DNA of 64,000 nt from Propionimicrobium lymphophilum DSM 4903 (GCF_000423485.1 NZ_AUIB01000005.1:1-64000); one strand, 5' to 3'. Counted from the first letter of the stretch, positions 8,700 to 17,731 are shown. The notes: generated from the letters alone by a model not told the origin. Program-made: numbers and translations.

Positions 8700-9140
8700 A
8701 TGAAAATTCTTCTTCCCAATGATCAGCTCGCCGCGGTCACCGAACTGCTGGCTGGCATGTCGCTGAAGCCAGCCGCCTCACGTGCGCGCACCAAACTACT
8801 GCATTTGGTACGTGAAGCATCTACGCGCTTCGGGGTCGACGAATACGAACTAATCAGCCAATACGCAACCCTCGACGATGCTGGCAAGCCCATCATCAAT
8901 ACCGATGGAACATTCAGTCTCGCAACCCCGGAAAAGGCGCAAGAATTTTTTGCCCTACGCCAGGAATTATTCGATAGTGCTGCCGAGGTTTCCGGGCCCA
9001 CATACGGCCGTCACCTAGCCGATATTAAAACTCTGCTTGATGGCTATGACGGTGAACTATCGGGAGCAGCGGCGGAGGCCTTCGACGTGCTTTACGACGC
9101 CGTCGCTGACGCACTAGCCAAGGAGACTGACGATGAGTGA
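8700..9140 (+). CDS. phage protein, DUF1617-like
   Basis: 146-residue acidic protein after the tail-tip gene. The beginning (KILLPNDQLAAVTELLAGMSLKPAASRARTKL) resembles the DUF1617 family seen in phages of Gram-positive bacteria, usually at this same place before holin and lysin. Its function is unknown. The ribosome site is GAAAGGAAACC. Its stop overlaps the start of the next small gene by eight bases. The family call is from memory and only moderately sure. Confidence 0.5.
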   Translation: MKILLPNDQLAAVTELLAGMSLKPAASRARTKLLHLVREASTRFGVDEYELISQYATLDDAGKPIINTDGTFSLATPEKAQEFFALRQELFDSAAEVSGPTYGRHLADIKTLLDGYDGELSGAAAEAFDVLYDAVADALAKETDDE

Positions 9141-9300
9141 AGAACCGATTATTTCTATTCCCTCTGATCCCACACCAGCACCACCAGCACAACCTACCAA
9201 CGAGAAATCAGATGAGGCGGCTCGCCCGCGTGAAGCACACCTCGATCTAAGAATGCCGATTTTAGAAGTGCTTACCAACCCCAACCTGCCGGACCTATAA
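9133..9300 (+). CDS. small proline-rich phage protein
   Basis: 55-residue frame starting with ATG inside the end of the preceding gene, with AAGGAGACTGACG as its ribosome site. The first half is Pro/Ala-rich (PTPAPPAQP) and it ends in PNLPDL. It has the size and position of XkdX-like small tail-associated proteins, but I do not recognise a family. A 9-bp stem (CTATAACCT/AGGTTATAG) spans its stop codon. Confidence 0.5.
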   Translation: MSEEPIISIPSDPTPAPPAQPTNEKSDEAARPREAHLDLRMPILEVLTNPNLPDL

Positions 9301-9330
9301 CCTCAAAGGTTATAGTCTCCAGCTACTTAC

Positions 9331-9388
9331 GCCTGCCAGTTTTGGTGGGTATTTTTTATGCGCCCTACACCCTGTGTCGGGCGTTTTT
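9331..9388 (+). terminator. two tandem terminator-like hairpins between tail and lysis genes
   Basis: The first stem (CCTGCCA/TGGTGGG, 9332-9349, two wobble pairs) is followed by six T. The second (CGCCC-T-ACAC / GTGT-C-GGGCG, 9361-9383) is followed by five T. They could separate tail and lysis transcription or set their ratio. Confidence 0.6.
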
Positions 9389-9416
9389 CTTTGTCTTTTG
9401 AAAGGAACCACTCGAC

Positions 9417-9983
9417 ATGTCCATTAAATCTATCTGGGTCACTATCCAAGGCGTCATCACCGCTATAGGTGCTTGGATAGGAGCATTCCTCGGTGGAACT
9501 GACTCCCTGCTATACGCGATAGTCGCATTCACTGTTATCGACTATCTAACCGGCATGCTCGCCGCGATCAACGCCCACAAACTATCCAGCTCGGTAGGGT
9601 TTCGCGGTATCGCCCGCAAAATCCTAATCTTCGCCCTCATCGGACTCGCCCACCTGCTCGATGTCCATGTTCTTGGCACACCCGGAGTGCTACGCACCGC
9701 CACCATCTTCTTCTACCTATCCAACGAGGGCATCTCCATCCTCGAAAACGCAGGGCTACTGGGCCTGCCGATCCCGGGCGGTTTGCGCCAGGCTTTGGAT
9801 GTAATCAAACAACGCGGCGAGACTCAGCCAGAGGAAAAAACTACTGGTGTTGCTGGCAGTAAGTCTACTGATCCGGCAGGTAGTGGGACTGGCGTGAACT
9901 ATCCGGTACCCACACCCCGCACCGACACCACCAAGCCAAATTACCAGCCGCGTCGTGCCGAACCAGACGAGCTGGAGCAGTAG
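9417..9983 (+). CDS. phage holin (phage_holin_4/toxin secretion family)
   Basis: 188-residue protein with three to four hydrophobic segments in the first ~120 residues and a charged, Pro/Thr-rich hydrophilic tail. The segment DYLTGMLAAI and the later FYLSNEGISILENAGLLG-like region are hallmarks of the phage holin / toxin secretion family (TIGR01593). It would form the inner-membrane pore that lets the amidase reach the wall. The ribosome site is GAAAGGAACC. The gene after next is the endolysin, which supports the role. Confidence 0.85.
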   Translation: MSIKSIWVTIQGVITAIGAWIGAFLGGTDSLLYAIVAFTVIDYLTGMLAAINAHKLSSSVGFRGIARKILIFALIGLAHLLDVHVLGTPGVLRTATIFFYLSNEGISILENAGLLGLPIPGGLRQALDVIKQRGETQPEEKTTGVAGSKSTDPAGSGTGVNYPVPTPRTDTTKPNYQPRRAEPDELEQ

Positions 9984-10141
9984 TGAAACCCCGGCTGACT
10001 GCATTCGTCAAAGCGCTCATTCTTATCTGTGTATTAGCGCTTTTTATTGCTGGGGTGTGGCTGCTACTTGGTCTCATCCTCTCTTGGATGTTGGCCCCGC
10101 TGATCTACCTGCTGGCACTCATCATTTACACGATTCCATAA
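9983..10141 (+). CDS. small two-segment membrane protein in lysis cassette
   Basis: 52-residue frame starting with GTG in the TAGTG overlap with the holin stop. After a short basic N-terminus (VKPRLTAFVK) it is almost wholly hydrophobic, with two membrane segments (about 11-30 and 33-50). Between holin and endolysin it could be a second holin or an antiholin. No family is recognised. Confidence 0.6.
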   Translation: MKPRLTAFVKALILICVLALFIAGVWLLLGLILSWMLAPLIYLLALIIYTIP

Positions 10142-10168
10142 ACAACAGAAAACTGGAGGAACCCCCTT

Positions 10169-10981
10169 ATGAAGAATTGGAACACCTTAGATGCTGACAT
10201 CAACCTGCTACTCGACAAGCACTACTCGAAAGGCCGCCAAGGCCGCCAGATCGACAAGATCATCTTGCACCACAACGCCGGAAACCTCTCTGTGCGTGGC
10301 TGCTTCGACACCTGGCAAACCCGCCAAGCCAGCGCACACTACCAGGTAGAAAGTACCGGCATTATTGGGCAGCTCGTGTGGGATGGTGATACTGCCTGGC
10401 ACGCTGGCAATTGGGACGCCAACCTCACCAGCATTGGCATCGAACACGCAGACGCCTCCAATAGCCCGTGGCGGATATCAGACGTGTGTTTAGAAAACGG
10501 TGCACACTTGGTCGCAGCACTCTGCGTCTACTACAAGCTCGGGCGACCCGAATGGGGACGAAACGTCTACGGACACAACCACTTCAGCCCGACCGAATGC
10601 CCAGCATCCATCGCAGGCAACCAGCGAGCTGAGTACATGGCACGAGCTGGGTACTGGTATGACCAAATGACCGGAAACAAGCCCGTAGCGACACCAACTC
10701 CTGCAACTACTGCACCGAACCTTGACGCATTGGCTGATGCAGTGATTCGAGGTGAATATGGTAACGGGGATACCCGCCGTGCTCGCCTCGGTGGTTTATA
10801 TGACGCTGTCCAGCGCAGGGTGAATGAAAAGCTAGGTGCAGGATCTAGCTTTGGCCCGAATATTGATGCTCTGGCTGACGCAGTGATCCGTGGCGAATAC
10901 GGCAACGGCGACGAGCGCCGTCGCAGACTCGGAAATCTTTATGACGCTGTTCAACGCCGTGTAAACCAGAAACTCAGCTAA
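10169..10981 (+). CDS. endolysin: N-acetylmuramoyl-L-alanine amidase with two CW_7 repeats
   Basis: 270 residues. The N-terminal amidase_2-type domain (about 25-150) carries the zinc-site pattern IILHHNAG (His34/35) and YGHNHFSPTECP (about 133-144). Two near-identical C-terminal repeats (about 188-226 and 232-270, each with LADAVIRGEYGNGD) match the CW_7 cell-wall-binding repeat of the Cpl-7 lysozyme. The enzyme should cut the amide bond between MurNAc and the stem peptide and be released through the holin. The start ATG follows GGAGGAACCC. A strong terminator follows at 11006. Confidence 0.9.
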   Translation: MKNWNTLDADINLLLDKHYSKGRQGRQIDKIILHHNAGNLSVRGCFDTWQTRQASAHYQVESTGIIGQLVWDGDTAWHAGNWDANLTSIGIEHADASNSPWRISDVCLENGAHLVAALCVYYKLGRPEWGRNVYGHNHFSPTECPASIAGNQRAEYMARAGYWYDQMTGNKPVATPTPATTAPNLDALADAVIRGEYGNGDTRRARLGGLYDAVQRRVNEKLGAGSSFGPNIDALADAVIRGEYGNGDERRRRLGNLYDAVQRRVNQKLS

Positions 10982-11005
10982 CAGCATCTGCACGTTTTTC
11001 TCTTT

Positions 11006-11056
11006 GGCCCCGCTGCCGTCTCCCTGTTTGGGAGGTGGTGGCGGGGCCTTTTTTGT
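11006..11056 (+). terminator. terminator after the lysis cassette
   Basis: GGCCCCGC pairs with GCGGGGCC (11041-11048), followed by TTTTTTG. It ends the rightward late operon before the recombinase operon. Confidence 0.8.
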
Positions 11057-11124
11057 TTTATGGCCAGCTTGGATTTAACAAATGTGGGCTGGTCGGCAGT
11101 TGGTTGAGAGGATGGTGAGTTTCT

Positions 11125-11499
11125 TTGAACCAACTAGACCGATTACGCATCACCAATCTGCGCGCCAACGGGTGGGGGTATAAGAAGATCGCAGACTTCT
11201 GTGGCATATCTCGCGACCAGGTGCGCGCCTACTGCACCAAACACAACCTGTCGGCTGAGGGTGAGACTCAGGAGCGGGTGTGCGAATGGTGTGGACGAGA
11301 ACTAACGAGTGTTGATCCTCGTGCGAGATTCTGTAGTAGCGCGTGTCGGCATCAATCCTGGAGGGCAGGCCTACACCGTCCGAAAACCTGCCAAGCCTGC
11401 GGACAAACCTTCAACGCGCTCGATAAGCCGGGCCAGCAGTATTGCTCGCACGCTTGCTATGTACGTTCACGTTTTGGCACCAGAGGCGGACGCAAATGA
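11125..11499 (+). CDS. small HTH and zinc-finger protein of the recombinase operon
   Basis: 124 residues. An N-terminal helix-turn-helix (about 10-40, GWGYKKIADFCGISRDQV) is followed by two cysteine clusters of the form CxxC-(N)-CSxAC (CEWCGRE...FCSSAC and CQACGQT...YCSHAC), probably two treble-clef-like zinc fingers. This looks like a DNA-binding regulator or recombination helper. The start is TTG at 11125, preceded by GAGAGGATGG. It overlaps the next gene by ATGA. Similar small genes often precede serine recombinases in Gram-positive mobile elements. Confidence 0.65.
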   Translation: MNQLDRLRITNLRANGWGYKKIADFCGISRDQVRAYCTKHNLSAEGETQERVCEWCGRELTSVDPRARFCSSACRHQSWRAGLHRPKTCQACGQTFNALDKPGQQYCSHACYVRSRFGTRGGRK

Positions 11500-11705
11500 C
11501 CCCGCCCGCTGCTTTTGTTGATCAGTTGGCAGACGGCGCGGTATTTGCTCGTGAGCTCGGGTTTATCCAAGATGTCGACATGCTTGCCGCCCTTGCGGCG
11601 AGCGGGGTGATTACTGCTAGCGAGCACGAGGCTTTCTACACCCGGTTGGCGGAGATGTGCAGGCCGGTTTATCAGCGGCGAAAATTATCGGTTTTGACTG
11701 GATAA
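11496..11705 (+). CDS. small protein upstream of the recombinases
   Basis: 69-residue frame, translationally coupled to the preceding gene through an ATGA overlap. It is helical and acidic at first, basic at the end (RPVYQRRKLSVLTG). I do not recognise a family. Its place between an HTH/zinc-finger gene and two serine recombinases suggests a directionality or accessory role, which is only a guess. Confidence 0.55.
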   Translation: MTPPAAFVDQLADGAVFARELGFIQDVDMLAALAASGVITASEHEAFYTRLAEMCRPVYQRRKLSVLTG

Positions 11706-11766
11706 ATGGCGCGTTTAGAGCGTGTATAGACACAAGCACTAGTCAGCTTAGAAGTGAGGAGGGACA

Positions 11767-13008
11767 GTGGCGAAGATCGAGCAGGTAACACCGGTAAGGC
11801 CGGTCAGAGTGAAGCTCGTGAATGTCGCGGCATACGCTCGGGTATCTACAGCTAGCCAGCGGCAACTGTCCTCTATCGCTACCCAGGTGTCTTATTATTC
11901 GCGGCTCATCCAATCAACTCCCGGCTGGACCTACGCCGGCGTGTTCACCGACGAGGGTATTACCGGCACTACGACCGGCGGCCGACAAGGCCTAGCAGAT
12001 TTGATGAACCTCGCCCGAGAAGGCGGGGTGGATATTGTGTTGTGTAAGTCGATCTCCAGACTCGCCCGCAATACGCTCGACCTTTTGCGCATCGTGCGTG
12101 AACTCAAAAACCTAGATGTTTCTATCCGTTTTGAGCGTGAAAACATTGACACTGCCACTGCTGATGGTGAGCTGTTGTTGACGCTGCTGGTCTCGTTTGC
12201 CCAAGAAGAATCCGCCTCACTGTCAGCGAATGTGAAGTGGGCTATCAGGCAAGGCTTCAAACAAGGCAAAACGAACTCATTCGTGCTCTACGGCTACCGC
12301 TGGGACGGACAACGCTTCCATATCCACGAGCGTGAGGCCGAAGCCATCCGGCGCATATATACCGGCTTCCTAGCAGGGACGTCACCTGAGAAAATCGTGG
12401 ACCAACTCAATGCTGAAGGGTTCCGTTCTCTAACAGGTAAGCCTCTGGAGCCGAATCTTGCTCGCCGCATCCTTGAAAACGAGCGCTATACCGGAAACCA
12501 GATGCTACAGAAAACCTTCATCCCCGCTATCGGCGCCAAACGGGAAGTAAAGAACACTGGCGAGTTGGAGCGCTACTGGGTTGAAGACAGCCACCCGGCC
12601 ATTATCGATATGGAAACCTTTCAGCAAGTGCAAGCAGAGTTAGCGCGTCGCCGCAGGCTTGGTCTTGCTGCCACGCCGTCGCTTACCACGGGCTGTTTTA
12701 CTTCCAGGATCAAGTGTGCGTCGTGTGGCAGGAATTATCAGCGTAAAACCCGCTACCGAAAGGCTGGTGCTTACAAGATTTGGCGTTGCTGGGGAGCCTG
12801 CCTCGGGAAAGGTAATACTTGCGGGCCAGACCTCAAAGAAACCCACCTTAAACAAGCAGTCATCAAGATTCTCGCGCTGGCTAAGTGGGATGAGGAAGAA
12901 ATCATGTCCCGCCTATCTTGTATCACCGTCACAAAAGACCAGCTGACACTCACCCACGACAATCACCGCCAGACAGTCATTGCGCTGGCCCGGCTGGAAG
13001 GAGAATAA
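11767..13008 (+). CDS. large serine recombinase 1 (short coiled-coil form)
   Basis: 413 residues from GTG at 11767 (ribosome site GAGGAGGGACA). The resolvase catalytic domain (about 18-165) has YARVSTAS with nucleophile Ser27 and SRLARN; a recombinase domain (about 180-290) follows, then a zinc ribbon (CASCGR near 317, second Cys pair near 340-350). Only about 60 residues follow the ribbon, so the long coiled coil of typical large serine integrases is missing. It is followed two bases later by a second, full-size recombinase. It would act in site-specific integration or excision of the prophage. Confidence 0.85.
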   Translation: MAKIEQVTPVRPVRVKLVNVAAYARVSTASQRQLSSIATQVSYYSRLIQSTPGWTYAGVFTDEGITGTTTGGRQGLADLMNLAREGGVDIVLCKSISRLARNTLDLLRIVRELKNLDVSIRFERENIDTATADGELLLTLLVSFAQEESASLSANVKWAIRQGFKQGKTNSFVLYGYRWDGQRFHIHEREAEAIRRIYTGFLAGTSPEKIVDQLNAEGFRSLTGKPLEPNLARRILENERYTGNQMLQKTFIPAIGAKREVKNTGELERYWVEDSHPAIIDMETFQQVQAELARRRRLGLAATPSLTTGCFTSRIKCASCGRNYQRKTRYRKAGAYKIWRCWGACLGKGNTCGPDLKETHLKQAVIKILALAKWDEEEIMSRLSCITVTKDQLTLTHDNHRQTVIALARLEGE

Positions 13009-13010
13009 CA

Positions 13011-14576
13011 GTGGCTACGATTACCGCGATACCAGCAACCAAGACACGCATCCATGACAGCGCGCTTTCAGGTTTTAGCCCCAAGCGTCGGGTGGCGGCC
13101 TACGCAAGGGTGTCCACTGATATGGAAGAACAAGCTAGCAGCTATCAGACCCAAATCGACTACTACACCACCTACATCCAATCGCGTGCTGATTGGGTGT
13201 TTGCTGGCATGTATGCCGACGAAGGCATTAGCGGTACTTCCACCAAACACCGTGAAGGTTTCCAGTCCATGATCGCCGACGCGTTGGCTGGCAAAATCGA
13301 CCTGATCCTCACCAAGTCTGTGTCGCGTTTTGCCCGTAACACTGTCGACTCGCTGACCACCGTGCGCCAGCTAAAAGAAGCCGGTGTAGAGGTGTATTTC
13401 GAGAAAGAAAACATTTGGACCTTGGATTCTAAAGGCGAGTTGCTCATTACGATCATGTCCAGTCTTGCTCAGGAAGAATCCCGCTCCATATCTGAGAACG
13501 TCACTTGGGGGCACCGCAGGCGCTTCTCTGATGGCAAAGTCATGGTCCCGTACTCCTCACTACTGGGATACAAGAAAGGCGCTGACGGTAACCTCGCCAT
13601 CGACGAGACCCAAGCCCCGACCGTGCGTTTGATCTATCAGCTGTTTCTAGACGGCTCATCGATCACCGAAATCCGTGCCGAGCTACAGCGTCGCGGTATT
13701 TTGACTCCGCGAGGTAAAACCAACTGGTCCACCTCAACCGTGCGCTCGATCTTGTCCAACGAGAAATACAAAGGCGACGCTTTGCTTCAGAAGACGTTCA
13801 CCGCTGACTTTCTAACCAAACGTATCGAAGTAAACGAAGGTGAAGTCCCGCAGTATTACGTCACCGGAAACCACGAGCCGATCATTGACCCAGCCGTGTG
13901 GGACCAGGTTCAATACGAACTCGCCACCCGCCACGCGGCCAACACCGCCAAGATCGGGCTGTTTGCCAGCCGCCTAAAATGCGCCGACTGCGGTGCCTGG
14001 TACGGACGAAAAACCTGGGCATCCAACACTAAATACAAACACACCATCTGGCGATGCAACCAAAAATACGATCACGCCCAGCCATGCCAGACCACCACCT
14101 TGCGTGACGAGCAAATCCAGACTGCGTTCCTCGCTGCGCTAAACCAGCTGGCTGAACAATATCGCGGACAAAGCCACCTACTTGAGGTTATCGAGGCCAT
14201 GTTCAACACCGACCAACTTGAGGCAGAATCTGCGAGATTAGACAAGAAGATTCGTGCTCTTGCCAGCGAGATTGAAGCATTGGTTGCAGAAAATCAGCGG
14301 GTAGCGCAAGACCAAGACCAATACCTCGCCAAATACACCCAGTTAGAAGCTAAATACCAGAAAACGCTAGGGCACAAACAAGCCATTGATGCCGACATCG
14401 CAGCCAAACAGGCCAAAGCCACCGCGATCAAAACCGCCTACATCCAGCTAGCCGACCAGCCTATCCAGCACTTCCAGCCATCCCAATGGACAGCGCTCAT
14501 CGACCACGCCGTTATCGGAGCCAACGAGATCCGGTTCGTCTTCAGAACCGGGAAAGAAATCACGGTCAATCTCTAA
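13011..14576 (+). CDS. large serine recombinase 2 (full-length)
   Basis: 521 residues. I choose GTG at 13011, which has GGAAGGAGAATAACA before it, rather than the longer frame that overlaps recombinase 1. The catalytic domain has YARVSTDM with Ser35 and SRFARN, followed by a recombinase domain, a zinc ribbon (CADCGAW near 323) and a C-terminal coiled coil (about 395-485). It is clearly related to recombinase 1 but not a recent duplicate. The stop lies a few bases before repeat A1, where an attachment site is expected. Confidence 0.9.
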   Translation: MATITAIPATKTRIHDSALSGFSPKRRVAAYARVSTDMEEQASSYQTQIDYYTTYIQSRADWVFAGMYADEGISGTSTKHREGFQSMIADALAGKIDLILTKSVSRFARNTVDSLTTVRQLKEAGVEVYFEKENIWTLDSKGELLITIMSSLAQEESRSISENVTWGHRRRFSDGKVMVPYSSLLGYKKGADGNLAIDETQAPTVRLIYQLFLDGSSITEIRAELQRRGILTPRGKTNWSTSTVRSILSNEKYKGDALLQKTFTADFLTKRIEVNEGEVPQYYVTGNHEPIIDPAVWDQVQYELATRHAANTAKIGLFASRLKCADCGAWYGRKTWASNTKYKHTIWRCNQKYDHAQPCQTTTLRDEQIQTAFLAALNQLAEQYRGQSHLLEVIEAMFNTDQLEAESARLDKKIRALASEIEALVAENQRVAQDQDQYLAKYTQLEAKYQKTLGHKQAIDADIAAKQAKATAIKTAYIQLADQPIQHFQPSQWTALIDHAVIGANEIRFVFRTGKEITVNL

Positions 14577-14590
14577 CCTCGTGCCCTGAA

Positions 14591-14803
14591 CACGGTACTA
14601 GGTAACGCAAAACCACAATCCGCTAACACAAAAGGGTACTTATCAGACCTGACGTCCTAGCAAATATCATTCTAAGTTTACTGACCTAGAACCAACACCA
14701 CTGATCCACCGTTAACGCCGGGTCACAGAGGCGCATTTTTCATCTCCGTTAGCGAGTTAAACCCCCAAAACTGTAACTACGATACTAGGTACCGCAATAC
14801 CCC
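14591..14803. repeat. two partial copies of a non-coding repeat (A1, A2)
   Basis: A1 (14591-14665) holds GGTAACGCAAAACC, then CGCTAACACAAAAGGGTACT and GACGTC. A2 (14731-14803) holds CGCATTTTTCATCTCCGTTA followed by GCGAGTTAAACC and a GATACTAGGTA-CGCAA motif. Together they contain the right and left halves of the complete copy at 20131-20296. The position directly after the recombinase genes makes A1 a candidate attachment-site remnant. No coding frame is visible in 14577-14818. Confidence 0.65.
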
Positions 14804-14818
14804 AGAGTCGAGCGCAAT

Positions 14819-15202
14819 TTATGATTTGCGGGGAATGTTGGTGCTGTGAGGTTTTGAATATAACCAGCTGCCGATCTTGTTAGCTATTACTGCTAGCAGT
14901 GAATAAGCGACCCCGTAGATCAGCGCGGATTCGTTGAAAAAGATCAGCATGGGCACCATGAAAAACACTATCGGCATCACTATCCATAAAACAGTGAACC
15001 CCTCCGCGATTCCATCCCAGGCGGCTAGCGCAATAGTGGCGAGTGGAAACGCTATGAAAAGCAGCAAGATAAACGCCATCATTCCTAAATCGGAGGCATT
15101 GCCTAATCCGATGGCAGCTCTAGTAAGAGCAGGCAGTAAAAGATAGCAGGCGAAAAGCGCGCCAACTCGCGCCCACGTGCCGCGTCTTTTCCACCTTCGC
15201 AT
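14819..15202 (-). CDS. hypothetical membrane protein
   Basis: 127 residues if started at ATG 15202; a longer frame reaches 15265, but the added residues look unnatural. A basic N-terminus (MRRWKRRGTW) is followed by four hydrophobic segments (about 12-30, 38-58, 65-90 and 95-115). No family is recognised. It lies between the repeat pair after the recombinases and the first scar of the second prophage, so it may be cargo or chromosomal. No clear ribosome site. Confidence 0.5.
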   Translation of the reverse strand: MRRWKRRGTWARVGALFACYLLLPALTRAAIGLGNASDLGMMAFILLLFIAFPLATIALAAWDGIAEGFTVLWIVMPIVFFMVPMLIFFNESALIYGVAYSLLAVIANKIGSWLYSKPHSTNIPRKS

Positions 15203-15442
15203 GCATTCATTTTTCCATGAGCAGAAAGGAAAAACCACGGGTCTTAGAAACCGACTACGCTCCAAACCTTATATTGCTAAAAGCCACCAGATATTCTCGT
15301 CCTAATCGTTTTGCTTGTGCCTATGTCTTCTGGAGTCCGGTGCCCGAACGTAACGCGACGCAGATGACCGACATCTCATCTACCTGCGGATTCTTATCTC
15401 GGGGCTAGGTTTTGACGGGAGCTTTGGTTATTTCTCGATTCC

Positions 15443-15508
15443 GAGGATGATACCGGCTACCACCATTATTCAATCGACATCGCAGATTATTTGCCGGATA
15501 TTTTCTAG
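15443..15508 (+). pseudogene. scar of the phage tail-terminator-position gene (second prophage)
   Basis: Twenty-one codons ending at TAG 15506-15508 encode an end (TGYHHYSID) closely related to the end of the phage gene at 1-174 (TGFHHYSID). Upstream the frame is broken and the similarity fades within ~40 bases. The stop shares CTAG with the stop of the opposite-strand GIY-YIG gene, the same geometry as in the intact prophage. Confidence 0.7.
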
Positions 15509-16290
15509 GAGTTGTTGCTTTCCTCCCAGACTCCATATTGTTGCCCTTCATCATTCACCCAACGCGCTCTGCCATTGGCGGAGGTACCTAACACTATGGC
15601 CGCTGCTGCAGAAGGAGAAGTAAAAGCAATATCCCTGGTGACTACGCCGAGATTATTTTCTATGCGTATTGACCCATCACTAACTAGCTTTTGGTGACGA
15701 CTAGCGATAGCCGTATAGGAGTTAACCGTTGATTGGCTTCTGGCTTTGCTGGTTTTCCAGCTAGCAACCACGATTGATCCCTTGAGGAGGAAAAACTCGC
15801 CATCGATAAGCTGCATCGAGGCGTCTACCCCATCTTTTTGTCTATGTAGATGGAAAACAGGTGAAGAAGCTATCTGAGCGTTATCTGGTTGCACAGTATT
15901 TTCTGGGGAACGCAAAACGTTGACTCCCAGGATCGGCAAAATCAGCTTCACATTATCTAAGAAGGACTCGGCTGATGCTCGTTGCGCTTCAGAAAGCTTC
16001 CTAACCCGAGGGGTTTGTTTGTTATCTGGCATAGAACAGCGCTCGGCATTCTTGGCGATTTCAACCAGACGGGCTTCTAAATAGCCCCAATGTCCCTCAT
16101 TAAAAGATCGTTGCAAGCTAGCGACAATAACGACCTTTTCCCACTGTGGTTTTTTATCATGATCGCGTAACTCTCTACAAAGTTTTCTGTCTTACCTATA
16201 TAGCACCACGTGTTCTCAATAGCTTCAGGGTCATTACCAAGAAGAATATACACACCATTACAAGCGATTGAGCTGAATGACCTCGTGTTT
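15505..16290 (-). pseudogene. GIY-YIG nuclease with DUF4357, C-terminal piece, frameshifted
   Basis: The open part (15505-16116, 203 residues) ends with a DUF4357-type domain (FTSPSAAAAIVLGTSANG near the C-terminus). Upstream on the same strand, in another frame, 16170-16270 encodes NGVYILLGNDPE...WCYIGKTENF, the GIY-YIG core. A single-base change near 16170 breaks the frame. The N-terminal domain of the same family lies 2.5 kb away at 18765-18947, so the gene seems to have been split by the MFS/TetR module. Intact relatives are predicted nucleases of unknown role, sometimes linked to defence. The gene is probably dead. Confidence 0.7.
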
Positions 16291-16414
16291 GCATGGGGTT
16301 TTTGAGACGTTTGAGTTTGTTTGAATCTCGTAGCGACTAGACATCATAGTTCTGCTGAAGTCAACACCGCTTTAGCAGTAATTTTTATGGTTTTTGCTTC
16401 TAATCATAAAGAGA

Positions 16415-17638
16415 TTATTTGCGGAACTCGGGATGGTAAAAACTCAGCAAAATTGCCGCAGCTATCAGGACTGTGCAACATGTCATTGGTAGCCACGGAG
16501 AGAGTCCGTAAAGTGCGGTGGAGGCTATCGGTGCCACTACATAGGCTGCACCATTGTTAGCATTAATCAACCCGGCCAGCCCACCTTGTTCTTCGGGCTT
16601 CATTTGCAAAGTAGGCGCCGTGTTGTAGCCAGGCATCGCCAGGCCTAGACCAAAGCCTGTCAAGATGCTGGCCACGATGAACAGTCCAAGATTTAGTGGA
16701 TAAACCAAGAGTAGTAACCCGAGAAGAACGATTATTAATCCTCTTCTAAAGAGTTTTTTAGCACCCCAGTCTAACCTTGGAGCCACCAAGGCCTGCGCCA
16801 GTATCATCACCACACCCATTATTGACATGCACAAAGCGGTGAGCCCTGCTGTTGCGCCGGCCGCTAGCTTCAAAACATCCTGCAGTAAAAAGCCGAAAAG
16901 TGTAGCCACGGTAGAAAAAGCAGTAAACATTAGGAAACCGCAAGCCAGGAACACGAATACTCTTGAATCAAAATAGGAAACTTTTGCCGGTTGAGCGACT
17001 TTTTCTTCGCCACCTGTGGGTTTGAATGTTAGCAGCAAAACGGCAACGCCAAAAAGCATGACCAGAGGCATCACCAGCAAGGGCATCATGAAACCTCCTA
17101 TAGCTGCAAGGCTGCCGCCCAATAAGGCTCCAAGAATAGACGAGAATCCTTGTGCAGCGCCCAAGACTCCCAGACCTTTTACCCGTTGCGTCTCATTGTA
17201 GGTATGAGTCACAACGTAGGTTTGCGCGGCTGGGGAAACTGATGCGATGGCACCGCCGTACAGCACGCCCCTAGTTATAACTACTCCTATGATCAACGCT
17301 ATGCCGGTGAGCAGACCCTTAAATCCTAGCCACACCACCATAGCGAATCCGCTTAGAGCCAGGATTCCGGCAAGCATGCCAATAAGCAAGATACGCCGAG
17401 ATCCCCATCGCAATGAGACCCGTCCCCACCTGGTGGAGGTAAGAGAAAACATTATGGCTGCTAACGAAATGGTGGCGCCAATGTGCCATTCCTTCAGCCC
17501 GATTTCGCGCGATAGCGGAGCCAGAATTGGATTAAGAATCATTTGCCCCATATATGCCAGTAACACCGTCAAAAACAGGGGAAACAGTCCCGTTATTCTT
17601 GATTCGACTTTCTGGTTTCGTTCATTAGTGGCGCACAT
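16415..17638 (-). CDS. MFS efflux transporter
   Basis: 407 residues starting at ATG 17638, chosen over the ATG at 17668 because GGAAAGGA lies eight bases before it. Twelve hydrophobic segments; the first-loop MFS signature appears in degenerate form (STRWGRVSLRWGSRR near residue 70). It belongs to the drug:H+ antiporter-type major facilitator group and probably exports a toxic compound. The divergent TetR gene and a perfect palindrome between them show a local repressor-pump pair. The module lies inside the split GIY-YIG gene, so it came in after that gene. Confidence 0.8.
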   Translation of the reverse strand: MCATNERNQKVESRITGLFPLFLTVLLAYMGQMILNPILAPLSREIGLKEWHIGATISLAAIMFSLTSTRWGRVSLRWGSRRILLIGMLAGILALSGFAMVVWLGFKGLLTGIALIIGVVITRGVLYGGAIASVSPAAQTYVVTHTYNETQRVKGLGVLGAAQGFSSILGALLGGSLAAIGGFMMPLLVMPLVMLFGVAVLLLTFKPTGGEEKVAQPAKVSYFDSRVFVFLACGFLMFTAFSTVATLFGFLLQDVLKLAAGATAGLTALCMSIMGVVMILAQALVAPRLDWGAKKLFRRGLIIVLLGLLLLVYPLNLGLFIVASILTGFGLGLAMPGYNTAPTLQMKPEEQGGLAGLINANNGAAYVVAPIASTALYGLSPWLPMTCCTVLIAAAILLSFYHPEFRK

Positions 17639-17678
17639 TAAAACATCCTTTCCAAAGTGAGCAGCCAATCAAGCTGAA

Positions 17679-17707
17679 ACAATACTAGAACAATGTTCTA
17701 GTATTGT
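17679..17707. promoter_or_regulatory. TetR-type operator between pump and regulator genes
   Basis: Perfect 13-bp inverted repeat ACAATACTAGAAC-AAT-GTTCTAGTATTGT in the 93-base gap between the divergent genes. The size and symmetry fit a TetR dimer pair site covering both promoters. Confidence 0.75.
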
Positions 17708-17731
17708 CGAGGTTGAGGGTATGCTGTTTTC

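Noticed and set aside
12918-13010. Longer N-terminus of recombinase 2
   Set aside because: It overlaps recombinase 1, has low-quality sequence, and the GTG at 13011 has a strong ribosome site directly before it.
15217-15408. Rightward 63-codon frame before the first phage scar
   Set aside because: No ribosome site, no family resemblance and no match to the intact prophage that I could align.
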